From a virus, in the IMG/VR virus record IMGVR_UViG_3300025133_000077, positions 1-64,000 of that record: a DNA stretch of 64,000 nucleotides; one strand, written 5' to 3'. The notes below the pieces were generated by a model that was not told where the DNA came from, did no database searches, and was given only the letters and a program-made list of their open reading frames with translations. Positions 1 through 10,700 of this stretch are shown here, piece by piece (the first letter of the stretch is position 1; each line of letters opens with the position of its first letter). The translations under genes were made by a program, and so were the position numbers.

Positions 1-1114
1 TCTCCACGTTGTCCCCGGCCTGGACCCGAACCGTTCCCGCGGCCTCCAGGAGCCACGACTTCTCCAGGGACCAGTTCACACTGCCGTCCTTGGTGATCTG
101 CATGGACACCTGCACAGCTGCTTCTTCGCCTTCCCCCTCGCCCTCCTTGTCCTGCGAGGTGCTGAACCCCAACAGAGAGTTGGCGGTGCCGGAGCGCGAC
201 ACCTTGAGCGAGGTGTCCTCCCCTGTCTGGGGGGTGGAGAGGCGGAGCTTGCCGTCGTCCAGGATCTTGTACTTCAGGCTCTCGCCCTGGAGAGCCGCGC
301 TCAGTACTCGCGAGAGCTCCTCTTCGTCCTCGGCATCTCCGTCGAGGGTGATGGTCTGCTCAGCCTTCTCTTCGCCTTCGATGGTCCGAGTCACGATGAG
401 GGTCTTGCCGTCCAGGAGCAGCGGGTAGGGGCCGAGGGTCACCTCCACCTGCGCCGGCTGAGCTCCGCCGTTGTAGACCGCCAAGCTGATGGCAGGGTCG
501 TCCGTCTCGTCCCCGTGATGACCCAGGACCATCTCCGCGACCGGGAAGGGGCTGTCCGCCTTCTCCTTCGCGTAGATCTTGCATCGAGTGGGCCGGTCCC
601 CGGTCGTCGTGGTCTCGTCTCGGTCGACCTCCCAGAGGAAGTCCCCTCCGAAGGTCCGCAGGTGGTAGGCCTCGCACATGTCCCGGATGATGTTGTTGAT
701 CGGGAGGTACAGCCGCTGGGCCAGGGGAGTGGCCTGGATCTGCACTACTCCGCCCCGCCGCACGAACACCGAGTTGCCGTCGCGGGTCCCCAGGTAGATG
801 TCCCCGGGGTTCATCGGCCGCCGGCCGGACTGGTAGCTGCCCTGCTCGTTCCAGGCTGCTCCGAAGCCGAGGATGAACGCCTTGTCGTCGAACTCGCTGG
901 ACTGGCAGACCCAACACATGCTGCCGGCCTCCGGCATCACCGAGATGCCTTCCCCCTCGGCGTGGTGCAGGTAGGGAGACATCAGCGGGATGCTCATCCA
1001 CCTCTTCGCGGAGTTCTGGGAGGCGACGTCGACGGAGTAGGTGCGGACGTTGACGTCGTAGACCACCCCGGACTCGATGACGGGCGTGCCGAACGAGGAG
1101 ACGGCTGCGGTCAC
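1..1114 (-). CDS. Baseplate spike/hub-like protein (3' end outside window)
   Basis: The reading frame is open from a GTG at 1114 to the window edge, about 371 codons, so the C-terminus is missing. The GTG overlaps the TGA of the upstream nuclease gene (GTGA). The N-terminal ~60 residues contain SVDVASQNSAKRWMSIPLM and ISVMPEAGSMCWVCQ, the pattern of an OB-fold gpV/gp5-type spike module (short strands, a Met/Pro-Gly turn, a hydrophobic closing strand). The next part is mixed beta sequence, followed by an acidic stretch. Tail-spike function is inferred from this pattern and from the many baseplate genes on the same strand; a generic virion protein is the alternative. It is the last visible gene of the RNAP-polyvalent-nuclease series. 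Confidence 0.55.
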   Translation of the reverse strand, partial: MTAAVSSFGTPVIESGVVYDVNVRTYSVDVASQNSAKRWMSIPLMSPYLHHAEGEGISVMPEAGSMCWVCQSSEFDDKAFILGFGAAWNEQGSYQSGRRPMNPGDIYLGTRDGNSVFVRRGGVVQIQATPLAQRLYLPINNIIRDMCEAYHLRTFGGDFLWEVDRDETTTTGDRPTRCKIYAKEKADSPFPVAEMVLGHHGDETDDPAISLAVYNGGAQPAQVEVTLGPYPLLLDGKTLIVTRTIEGEEKAEQTITLDGDAEDEEELSRVLSAALQGESLKYKILDDGKLRLSTPQTGEDTSLKVSRSGTANSLLGFSTSQDKEGEGEGEEAAVQVSMQITKDGSVNWSLEKSWLLEAAGTVRVQAGDNVE

Positions 1115-1467
1115 GGGCACTCCTCGGCGAGCCCCTGGGCTAGCAGCAGGCTCGCCAGGTCACCGGCGAGGGGCTCCCCGTGGCTGTCCATGGGGTACAC
1201 CAAGGCCAGCCAGCGGCCGTACTTGCCGCTCTTGTCCTTGAAGGTGCGGAGCAGCACGGGCTTGTTGAGCACGCGCTCCCTCACGAAGTCGCGGGCCTCT
1301 CGAGCCAGCGCCTTCGTCTCCTCGGTACCTCCTCGGAGCTCGGGCGTGTCGATGCCCTTGAGGCGGAGCTTCTGCTTCTTGAGCACGACGCCGAAGCCGA
1401 GGTCGATGTCCACGGTGAGGGTGTCGCCGTCGTAGACGGCCGTGACGAAGGCGCGGTACTCGTACAT
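1111..1467 (-). CDS. Staphylococcal nuclease-like (thermonuclease) protein
   Basis: 118-residue SNase-fold nuclease that would hydrolyse DNA or RNA with Ca2+. The active-site set of the family is present: DGDT near residue 13, RLKGIDTPE (equivalents of SNase Arg35, Asp40 and Glu43) and YGRWLALVY (equivalent of Arg87). I chose the ATG at 1467 because it forms a TGATG overlap with the stop of the upstream polyvalent gene; an in-frame ATG at 1488 would overlap by 20 bases. No signal peptide is visible, so it acts in the cytoplasm or travels with the particle. Its placement directly after the RNAP and polyvalent genes suggests host nucleic-acid degradation or processing, which is inference. Confidence 0.85.
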   Translation of the reverse strand: MYEYRAFVTAVYDGDTLTVDIDLGFGVVLKKQKLRLKGIDTPELRGGTEETKALAREARDFVRERVLNKPVLLRTFKDKSGKYGRWLALVYPMDSHGEPLAGDLASLLLAQGLAEECP

Positions 1468-4400
1468 CAGGTCCCCTTGCGGGCCCATCCCTGGCGCTTC
1501 TTGTAGCGGATCGGCTTCGGGCGGCCCTGCCGGCGGACGCTCTTCAGCAGCTTGTTGGCGTTGGTGTCCATCTGCTTCGGCAGGATGCCACGGCCCGTCT
1601 TGTCCTTGGCCAGCCCCTTCTTCGGGGCGACCCCGACGAGCCCTCGCTCCGGGATGTAGATCTTGCGGTAGTCCACCGTGACCTCTTCACCCGCCTCCAG
1701 CTCCCGCAGAGCCACCAGGTAGCGGGCCTTGCCCTTCTTCTTGATCTCGGCGTTGGGCTCGTAGCTGTGGTTCGTCTTCCGGCCCTCCGGCGACTGCATC
1801 CCGCGCTCGTCGAAGGCGACGGCGATGGGCTTGCCCTTCTTGACGGGCTCGTCGGTGAAGAAGCCCTTGCCGTGGATCTTGGACGGGTGGACGGCTGCCT
1901 TCTTCTGCAGGGGCAGGTGGTAGCGCAGGAACATCGAGCTCGGCTGGTACTTGTGCAGGAACTCCGACGGCACGTCGGAGGGCCTGAAGTCCTTCCCCAG
2001 CAACGGCTTCCCGTCCTTCGCAGCCCCGCGGTTGTGCTCCTTGCGGATCCTCCTCCGCTCAGCACGACTTCCGAAGCGGATGCCTGGCGTCTTCGCCCAG
2101 ACCGCCTTGCCCTGGTCGTCGGCCTCGGCCCCGACGTGGGTGGCTCCCAGGGACTTGCCGGCCTGCGCGATGCCCTTCATCCCCGCCGCTCCGATGCCAC
2201 GACGACGGAACTCCGGCTTCAGGTACATCGAATCCGCCTCGACGTGCCACTTGCCGCGCAGCAGCTTCTTCTTGAGCGTCAGGTCCGCGGTGCCGTACGA
2301 GAAAGCGTGATCGTCCTCTTGGAAAGGGTTCTTGTCGCCGTCGGTGCGCAGATGGATGGTGGCCTTGGGGCTCATGAACCCCAGCCCTCGGTACGTCTCC
2401 ACCTTGTGGAGCTTGGTGTGCTCGGGCAGGTGCTGCGGAATCGCCTTCTCCAGGTGCTCCCGCAGCACCTTCGGCCGATCCCGCCACCTGGTCTTCGCCA
2501 GCAGCTCGGAAGCCTCCTTCTTCCGCGGGGTCCGAGAAAGCACGAAGCGCTCCTGGGCCGTCAGCGCCTTCTTCCGCCCCTTCGCCACCTTGGCCATCAC
2601 CAAGGCCGTGGAGATGCGCTTCCCGCGCACCGAGCGGTTCCTGAGCGCCTTCTTGAAGTCCTCCACCGAGCAGGCGGAGAGCGAGCCGAAGAACTTGGGG
2701 TTGTCGTAGGCGCGCAGGTACTCCCGCTTCGCCTCCTTCGCCGAGGTGAAGCCGAGCATCACCTTGTCCTCGTCGAAGACCTTGAAGCCGGGCGCCTTCA
2801 TCTGGTGGACGATGTAGACGATGTCGCTCTTCTCGTTCGGGCCCACGTAGACGTCGACGGGGTCGCCGTCGGCGCCGAGGCTCCGCGGCACCTCGCCGTA
2901 GTGGTGCGGCATCACCGTCCGCCACTCCTTGCCCTTGGGGCCCTTGCCCTTGCGCACGGAGCCGCGCTTGTTCTCGATGTTGATCTTGATGCCCTGGAAG
3001 GTGCAGGTGCCCTGGTAGGGGAACTCCTTCCGGTTCCTCTTCGGGGGTGACGTGATCTTGACGGCCGCCGTCTTCGCCTGCCCCGGGGGCTTCGGAGGGG
3101 CGGGCGGCTTCGGCAGCTTGAAGATCTTGCCGCCGGACTCCACCTGCGCTGCTCCCTGCGGAGATCCGAACCGGCGAATCTGCTGCTGCAGGGCGGCCGG
3201 GGCGTGGACCATGCGCTGATCTTGCCCAGCGTCTGCGGCTGCGGTCCTGCCCCGGCGGAGGGCGGACCACGCCCTGTGCATGGGGCTGCCTCGGTACTGC
3301 TCCGTCGGGGCGTTCGAGATGCCTCCCTTCGCGCGGATGAAGCCGAATGCCTGCTTCTGCATCGCGGCCTCGCGAGCATGCCGCTCCCGCCGGGCGCGCA
3401 AGAGGCGGTGCACCCCGTACCCCGCCAGTGCCGTGGCACCGACTGCCGCTCCGCCGATAGCCACCTGTCTGCCTGTCGGCCTCCAGCCGCGCGCTGCGGA
3501 GGGGGGAGCCGAAGTAGGAGTCGGAGCTGGAGTGGGCCGGGAAGCCACCACCTTCTCGGCCACCTGCTTCGCCGCCGGGGCAGCGGCGGGAGCCGGGCGG
3601 GAAGCCACCACCTTCGCAGCTACCTGCTTCGCTGCGGGCGCGGACTTGGCCGCAGCCTCTTGCTTCACCTTCGCTGCAGCAGCGTCCCGCTGCTTCTGGA
3701 AGGCAACGGGACTGACCCCTGCTCGCCGGGCAGGACGCACCACGTCCCGGTGATACCTCTGGTTCTTCAGAGTCTGCTGGTGCCAGTCCAGTTCCTCCGT
3801 CGGCCTACCCGTCCTGACCTTCTCCTGGAGCAGCTCGTGCAGCTTCCTGTGCCGGTGCTCCACCGGGCCCGCTCGATTCTTGAGCAGGTGTCGACTGTGC
3901 CGAAGTTGCGACCTGTCGCCGCCTTCGCGGACCTTCTTCTCGAGGTCCAGGCTGTCCAGGTACTCCAGACGCTTCCACGTCTGCATGTCCTGGCGAGACG
4001 GTTCTCCCGGCCTCCACTTCGGCTCGGCAGGCCGCTTGAGGGTCGAGGGATCCCGCTCTCGCAGGTACCGCGGCTTCCCTGCCATCTTCTCGTGTCCGCC
4101 CAGCACCTGCCGCACCATCATCTGCACGACCGCCCAGAGCTCTGGGCGGTCCATGTCGTCAAGGTGCTGCTTGCCAACTGCCCGTTGACAATCCGCCATG
4201 AAGGCGGGGGAGTTGTCCCATTCCACCCCCAGGTGGTCAGCGATTGCGTGGACCTGCTCCTGGTCGAGCTCCGTGAAGCCGCGGCCCTTGCCCAGGTTCT
4301 GCAGCCACTCCGCGGTGTGCTGGGGCGTGCTGTACCTGCGCTCCTTCCACAGCTGTGGATGAAGGCTGTGGGCAACCCCGTGCCGCTCGAAGAGGGCGAT

Positions 4401-4769
4401 GGTCTGGTCGAGGCCGAACTTGTCGCAGGCCATCTCGAGGTGGATGGTCGGCCGGAAGTCCCGGAGGTACTCCTCGTCGGTGCGGGCGTCGACGACGTGA
4501 CCGAGGTCGTGGTAGCCGGACCAGGCCCGGTCCTCCAGGGAGACCGGGACTCCGCGCCGGCGCATGGCGAGGTAGATGACCTTGTTGACCTCGTCCTGCG
4601 CCGCGTAGCTGGGCATGTCCTCCAGGATGTGGAGGCGGTACCCGTACTTGGCGAGCTCCCCCTCGAGGTTCGAGAGCACGAGCTTCCACGCCCGGCCCTC
4701 CTCCCTCTCGGGAGGACGGTCTACCGCAGCTCCCGTCTTGACGAAGTCGACGAAGTCTTCAGTACGCAT
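1467..4769 (-). CDS. Multidomain polyvalent protein: zincin-like, TM, pyrophosphatase-like, GNAT and SET domains
   Basis: 1100 residues. Residues ~80-125 carry YHDLGHVVDA and HLEMACDKFGLD, a zincin-like arrangement in which HExxH reads HDxxH. A Pro/Ala/Lys-rich linker (~350-425) leads to a membrane-like Gly/Ala segment (~436-456) followed by an Arg-rich stretch. Residues ~583-709 match the InPase-like domain known from phage polyvalent proteins (HHYGEVPRSLGADGDPVDVYV, then a VYIVHQ strand and FDEDKVMLGF). Residues ~833-885 look like a GNAT acetyltransferase (YLKPEFRRRGIGAAG). Residues ~955-1040 are a SET domain: HGKGFFTDEPVKKG, TNHSYEPNAE and GEEVTVDY hold the AdoMet and lysine-channel residues. 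The gene starts 11 bases inside the RNAP gene's end. Polyvalent proteins are thought to enter the host with phage DNA; targets here are unknown. Confidence 0.8.
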   Translation of the reverse strand: MRTEDFVDFVKTGAAVDRPPEREEGRAWKLVLSNLEGELAKYGYRLHILEDMPSYAAQDEVNKVIYLAMRRRGVPVSLEDRAWSGYHDLGHVVDARTDEEYLRDFRPTIHLEMACDKFGLDQTIALFERHGVAHSLHPQLWKERRYSTPQHTAEWLQNLGKGRGFTELDQEQVHAIADHLGVEWDNSPAFMADCQRAVGKQHLDDMDRPELWAVVQMMVRQVLGGHEKMAGKPRYLRERDPSTLKRPAEPKWRPGEPSRQDMQTWKRLEYLDSLDLEKKVREGGDRSQLRHSRHLLKNRAGPVEHRHRKLHELLQEKVRTGRPTEELDWHQQTLKNQRYHRDVVRPARRAGVSPVAFQKQRDAAAAKVKQEAAAKSAPAAKQVAAKVVASRPAPAAAPAAKQVAEKVVASRPTPAPTPTSAPPSAARGWRPTGRQVAIGGAAVGATALAGYGVHRLLRARRERHAREAAMQKQAFGFIRAKGGISNAPTEQYRGSPMHRAWSALRRGRTAAADAGQDQRMVHAPAALQQQIRRFGSPQGAAQVESGGKIFKLPKPPAPPKPPGQAKTAAVKITSPPKRNRKEFPYQGTCTFQGIKINIENKRGSVRKGKGPKGKEWRTVMPHHYGEVPRSLGADGDPVDVYVGPNEKSDIVYIVHQMKAPGFKVFDEDKVMLGFTSAKEAKREYLRAYDNPKFFGSLSACSVEDFKKALRNRSVRGKRISTALVMAKVAKGRKKALTAQERFVLSRTPRKKEASELLAKTRWRDRPKVLREHLEKAIPQHLPEHTKLHKVETYRGLGFMSPKATIHLRTDGDKNPFQEDDHAFSYGTADLTLKKKLLRGKWHVEADSMYLKPEFRRRGIGAAGMKGIAQAGKSLGATHVGAEADDQGKAVWAKTPGIRFGSRAERRRIRKEHNRGAAKDGKPLLGKDFRPSDVPSEFLHKYQPSSMFLRYHLPLQKKAAVHPSKIHGKGFFTDEPVKKGKPIAVAFDERGMQSPEGRKTNHSYEPNAEIKKKGKARYLVALRELEAGEEVTVDYRKIYIPERGLVGVAPKKGLAKDKTGRGILPKQMDTNANKLLKSVRRQGRPKPIRYKKRQGWARKGT

Positions 4770-7700
4770 AGGGCTTCTTCTCCGTGCCCTTCCCGAACTG
4801 CGTGCCCAACACCAGCCCGGGGATCGGGTTCGTCCCGTGGATGTTGGTCTTCCAGCCCTGGGCTCCGCCCTCGGTGAGGGTCTTCTTCAGCTCACGGTAG
4901 TTGAGCCGGCCCATCCAGTCCTCGCTGGAGGCCATCGAGACCTCCTGGATGCCCTTGAGCACGGGGTCGTGGTCAGCTCCCTTGCCGCCCTTCTTCCCGA
5001 TCTCCCGGTTCACCTGCTCCAGCTTGGTGGTGGGGACCATGTCCCCTCGCAGGAAGCCGGTGTCCCCGGGCTGCTTGATCATCGAGAGGTTGGTGAGCGA
5101 GCGGACCACGGTCTCCATGTTCCGCTTCTTCACCTTGCCGCCGTAGGCGCCGTGCATCTCGTCGGTGAGGTAGCCCTTGACGCTCTCGATGCCGGCGACT
5201 TCCAGCAGGTGGTGCGGGTTCACGGGGCCGGAGGACAGAGCCTCGCCGAGAGCGACCTCGATCATCAGCGTGCCGCGGAGTGCGCGCATGACCTTGTCGG
5301 AGGGCTTGTTCCTGGCGGGGATGTAGTGGCTCTTCGGCGTGGGGAAGTACTTCCCGTACCGATCCTTGCCGCGGATGTGGACACGCCAGCCGCCGGCGGG
5401 GTCCACCTCGGCCTTCATGATCTGCCCCTTGTACGAGGAGATGGTGGCCTCGCCCGGCAGGGACTTCGTCAGGTGGAGCAGCTGCCCGAGCCGGGTGAAG
5501 GAGTCGGTGCGGCTGGCCTCGGCCTTGCTCACGACACCGCCGGTGTGGAAGGCGTTCATCGAGAGCTGCGTCGCCGGCTCGCCGATGGCCTGGGCCGCCC
5601 AGATGCCCACGTTCTCGCCGAGCGACGGGGAGCTCCCCGCCTCCGTGACGCCGTAGCACATCGCGCACACGCCCTCGGACTCCTCGCACTTCAGCGGGGA
5701 GCGGACGAGGACCTGGGCGACGCCCGAGTTCTTGATCTTGGTCAGCACCTCGGCGGTGAGCAAGGTCTTGCTGGGCACGTCGCCCTTCTTCAGCTTCACG
5801 GGGACCGCGGTGTAGCGGTCGTGGATCTCGGAGTCGGCCACCGACATCAGCACGCCGTTGGTGGTCCCGCAGTCGGGGGAGGTCACCAGCTGGTTGATGT
5901 TGGCGCTGACCAGGTCCTTGGTCAGCTCTCCGGGAGCCTGGGTGCCCTTCACCTTGCCCAGGGTGCCCATGCGAGCGCCGGACAGCGACGCCCAGTACTC
6001 CGCGGCGCTCAGCCCCTCGGAGTAGCTCTTCTTGATGGGGATCGGGACGGCGCTGCCGTTGGGGTCGGTGACCAGCACCGGGGCCAGAGTGAGCTGCTTG
6101 AACTGATCCCAGTTGCCTCGCGCGCCCGACTGCACCATCTCGTACATGCGGTTGCCTGTGCCCTTCATCTTCGCCTTGCCCTCGGCGTCGATCTTGTTCA
6201 GCGCCCCCATGTACGCGTCGACGACGGCCTTGTCGCGGCCCTTGCCCTTCTTCATCGCCTTCGCGGCCTCGCGGTCGGCCTCGGCGAAGTGCTTGTCGCG
6301 GATGTCCGGGCGGGACAGCACGTCCTTCAGGCTGAAGGAGTAGCCCGTGTCGTAGGTGTGCTTGTTGCCCAGCTGGTTCAGCTTGTTGACCGTGATCGAG
6401 AACCTCTGGGGGTGCGCCTTGGCCAACGGAGCCAGCAGGGAGGACACCGCGCCCTTGGTGAGCACCAGCGCCGGGTCCGCCAGGACCTTCTGCCTCTCCT
6501 TGGAGCCCGCGGGGAAGCAGTTGGCCAGCATCAGGCGGCCGACCGTGGTCTTCTGCTGGCCCGCCTCCTTGATCGTCTCGTCGATCTCCGGGGCCCAGTG
6601 CGAGCCTCCTCGCCACCACGCCGCGGTCTTGGTGATCACCGAGGAGCCCACCGTGATCTCCTCGGACGCGGTCACCTTCCCCTTCTTGTACGCCTTGATG
6701 GCGTCGTCGGCGGAGACGAAGGTCTTGCCCGTGCCCTTGCCCCACTTGCTCAGCTGGTAGAGGCCGAGCTGCGCCTCCTGGCTGGGCAGGTTCATCAGCC
6801 GGCCGGAGGAGGCGCTGAACAGGTTGTTCGAGGGCACCATCTTGCGGGCCTCGGCCACAGCCTCCTGGGTCAGTGGAACGTAGATCGCCGTGGTGTCGCC
6901 GTCGAAGTCCGCGTTGAACCCGCCGGTCACCAGGGGGTGGATGCGGATGGCCTTCCCCTTCACCAGCTTCGGGTGGAAGGCCATGATCCCGTGCTTGTGG
7001 AGCACGGGGTCACGCTTCATCAGCACCGGGCGGTCCCGCACGACGGACTCGAGCGCCTTCTTCGCCACCGGATCGTTCTGCTTCACCGCGAGCTGGGCAC
7101 GCAGCGGGGAGTAGCCGAAGACCTGGACCAGCTCCCGCACGACGAAGGGCTTGTACATCTCCATCGCCGCCTTCTGGGGCAGCCCCACCTCGTCCAGTCC
7201 CATCGACTGCTCGGGGATGATCGTGGAGCGCATGGACAGGTCCATGCGGCGGCCGATGATCTTGTTCTGGAAGTAGCCCGACTTCGGCTGCGTCCCCTTC
7301 ACGGTCTCGAGCACGCCGCGGTAGTGCCGGCCCTGGTACTTCTGGCCGTCCATGGTCAGCGCCTTGAGCCCGTCGTACAGCTCGCGGTACAGCGGCACCT
7401 TCTGGTTCTGGGGGAGGCCGGGGTCGAAGTCGCGGAGCTTCTGGTTCGTGAGGGACAGCCCCTTGTAGAGCTGGTTCACGTCGGCCGCCGTGGTGTTGCC
7501 GCTGTCCATCACGGACACGGGGCGGAACTTGGGCGGCATGATCGGGATGTGCTTCCGCATGTACGCGTCGGCGGGGTTGAGCTCGGCCGCCTTCAGCGCC
7601 TGGAGGTAGCGGACACGCCGGCGCAGCCGGCTGAGCTTGTACTTGCGCGCACCCTTCAGGGCGGTCAGCGTCTTCTTCAGCTCTGCGTCCAGGTCCAGGC

Positions 7701-10700
7701 CCCGGAGCGCCTTCTCGATGCCCTCGGCGCCCTTGCCTCCGCCGGGGACCTCCTTCTCGTGCCCCACGATCGCAGCGATGTCCCCCTTCTTGAGGTCCAG
7801 CAGCGACGTGATCGCGTTGTCGAACAGGGGGTTGGGCAGCGCTGTCTCCAGGGTCATGTGCCCCCAGCGCTGCTTGTCCGCGTGCTCCGGGTGCAGGGAG
7901 CCGAAGATCTTCTCGTCGAAGATGCCTCCCTTCTCCGGCTTCATGTCCTTGCCCCGGAACATCCGGCCCGGGTCAGCGACGTGCCCGTTGCTCAGCCCCA
8001 GGACCTGCTTGTCCGTGAGGGGCTTGAGCTGCATCTCGTCGCCCTTCTTCTCCACGTCGAGCCCCATGGTCTTCAGGAACCCCTCGAACTTGTGGTAGGT
8101 GAAGGGGATCTTGGGAGCGGGAAGGGCCTGGCCGGAGTGCAGGGCCGTCCACATGTCGGCGTTGTAGTCCGACTTGTGGGTGTACATCTCCCGGAGGTTG
8201 TGCCGCGCGCCGTGGGCGAGCATGGAGTACAGGCCGAGCGCACTCAGGGACTGGGCGCTGGTGCCACCTCCCTCCTTGGGGGAGCGGTCCAGGTTGTACG
8301 GCGCCGACGTGCCACCGGAGCGGGAGGTCATCTTCTTGGAGACCTTGTGCTTCATCTTGAAGATGTACTGGTTGCCGATCAGCACATCCCCCATCTTCTT
8401 GCCGGTGTCGGGGTCGAAGAGCTCCTCCGTGTCGGACAACCCGTGCTTCTTCAGCTCGGACTGGACCACTCGGCCGTAGTCGGCCTTGCCCTCCTCCTGG
8501 GGGAAGTTGTCGACGTGGTACGCCTTGCCGGACTTCTCCGCGATCTTCCCCGCCAGGGTCTCGAGCACCTGGCCGACGTTGATGCGGGACGGGACGCCGT
8601 GGGGGTTCAGGGCGATGTGGATCTGGTTGCCGTCCTTGGTGACCGGCATCTCCTTGTCGTGCACGATGCGGGAGATGATCCCCTTGTTGCCGTGGCGGCC
8701 GACCAGCTTGTCGCCGACCTGCGCCGGCTCCTCGGTCTTGATGTGGACCTCGATCTGCTTCGCCGTCCGGATGACGCGGACGACCTTGCCCTTGTAGCCC
8801 TTGTCCCAGAGCACCGATCGGTTCGAGTAGTCCTGCACCTTCGAGCGCTTCAGGGCCTGGTAGGCCGCGGCCTCCGAGCCGATCTCCCGCTTCTGCAGCT
8901 TGGCGATGAGGACGTCCCCCTCCTCGACGTCGGAACCGTCCTTGATCACCCCGCGGGGGTCGAGCTTGGCCATCTGCGCCGTCGTCACGGTGCCGGGCGA
9001 GATGTGGGCGAGGAACTTGGCCTTGTCGAACACCGAGTTGCGGTCGATGGTCGTCGACATCCGGTACATGTGCAGGCTGGTGAGCATCGAGGACGCGGAC
9101 TGGGAGATCACCACCCCGTCCTCGAAGTTGTAGCCCTTGAAGGGGACGTAGCCCACGCGGAGGTTCTTGCCGAGGGCGAAGGTCCCGTCCTTCGTGAAGT
9201 TGGTGTCGGCCAGGAGCTGCCCACGCTTCACGCGGTCGCCCACCTTCACCTTCAGGTGGGCGTCGAGGTAGGCCTCGTCCTGGTTGAGGGGGAAGTCCTT
9301 GTAGACCTGGACCTCGTGCTCCTTGCCCGTGCTGTCGCGGATGAACACCGCGTCCTTCACGATCTTCGTCACCACCCCGTTGACCGGCGCCTGGTGGGAG
9401 TTGAAGGAGCCCATCATCTGCTCGAAGGTGTGTCCCTCGCCGGCGTCGGTGGCGCTCTGCACCAGCGGGGCCTCCCGGTGCTTCAACGAGACCACCTGCT
9501 CCTGCATCCGGGACGCCGTCATCGTGCGGTTGCCCTGGTTGTTGTGCAGGAAGGGGATCAGGTTCGTGGGCAGGGAGTACATCCCCTTCGAGGTGAGCAT
9601 CACGTGCGTCACCTCGTTCCAAGGGCGCATCATCACGTCGTTGCCCTTGCCGGCGACGGCGACGTTCTTCGCGTTCTTGGGCAGAGGCATCTCGCCCGCC
9701 CACTTCACCTGGTCGGAGAAGGCCACGACGTACCCCTGGAAGTCGTGCGGAGCCACCTTGTCGATCTTCTTGGTCTTCCGGTTGTACAGGGAGACCCGGA
9801 GCTCTCGGCCCTCCTTCTCCACGCCCAAGGGCAGCTGCAGGGTGATGCCCGTCTTCGCGCCCTCCGGAGTGGTGATGGGGTCCAGGTAGTTCAGGTGCGT
9901 GTTGTTGATCCGCAGTGCCTCCTTCGGCACACGCTGCAGGTCGGACACGGCGCCGGGACCCATGATCGTGGTTCGCATCTGCCCCGACACGAACTCCAGC
10001 GGGTTCGTCTGGTTGGGCATCTGGGCCAGCGACGTGGAGAAGAATGAGCCCATCGGCTTGCCGAAGACCGCGGGGTTGACGATCTGTCTGACCGTGCCCT
10101 TCTTCCCGTCCAGGCCCTGCCGCAGTCGGCGGCCGATCTCAGCGCGGGAGCGGTGCAGTCGGTCGGAGAGGTGGTCCTCGATGGACAGCACGTCCTTGAA
10201 GGCCAGGGACTCGCGGTCGTCCGGGGCAGCCTCACCGCGGGCGAGGCTCAACAGCTTCTTGGAGGAGGTCAGCATGGCCTCCCCGTTCACCGCGGCGAAG
10301 GGCTTGCCGAGCGTGAGCTTGGTGCTGTCCTTCCGCAGCTCCGCCGCGGACAGCGTCTTCCTGACCTCGGCCTGCGCCTCAGCGAGCGTCTCCGCCGACC
10401 CTCCGGTGGTCCTCTTGAGGATCTTGTTCAGGGACTGCAGCTGCTTCTTCTCGTCCCCGTACTTCTTGACCGAGGCGTCGTAGATCTCCCCGCCCCACGC
10501 TTTCTTGATCTTGTCGTCGGGCTCCCCCATCGCCCGGAGCACCGGGTACAGGCCGATGTCCTCCATCGAGCCGAACTTCAAGGTGAAGACGCGCTTCTCG
10601 GGGTGGAAGTAGGACCAGAAGCGGTCCGCCTTCGCGCCCTCCCAGTTGTTGATGTTCCACTGGGTCACCAGGCGCCCCGCCTCGTCCTCCCGGTGGTAGA

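Noticed and set aside
4615-10047. A long open frame on the plus strand opposite the RNAP gene (1810 codons)
   Set aside because: It lies wholly antisense to the conserved RNAP, has no ribosome site and repetitive Leu/Val/His/Gly-rich composition typical of high-GC shadow frames.
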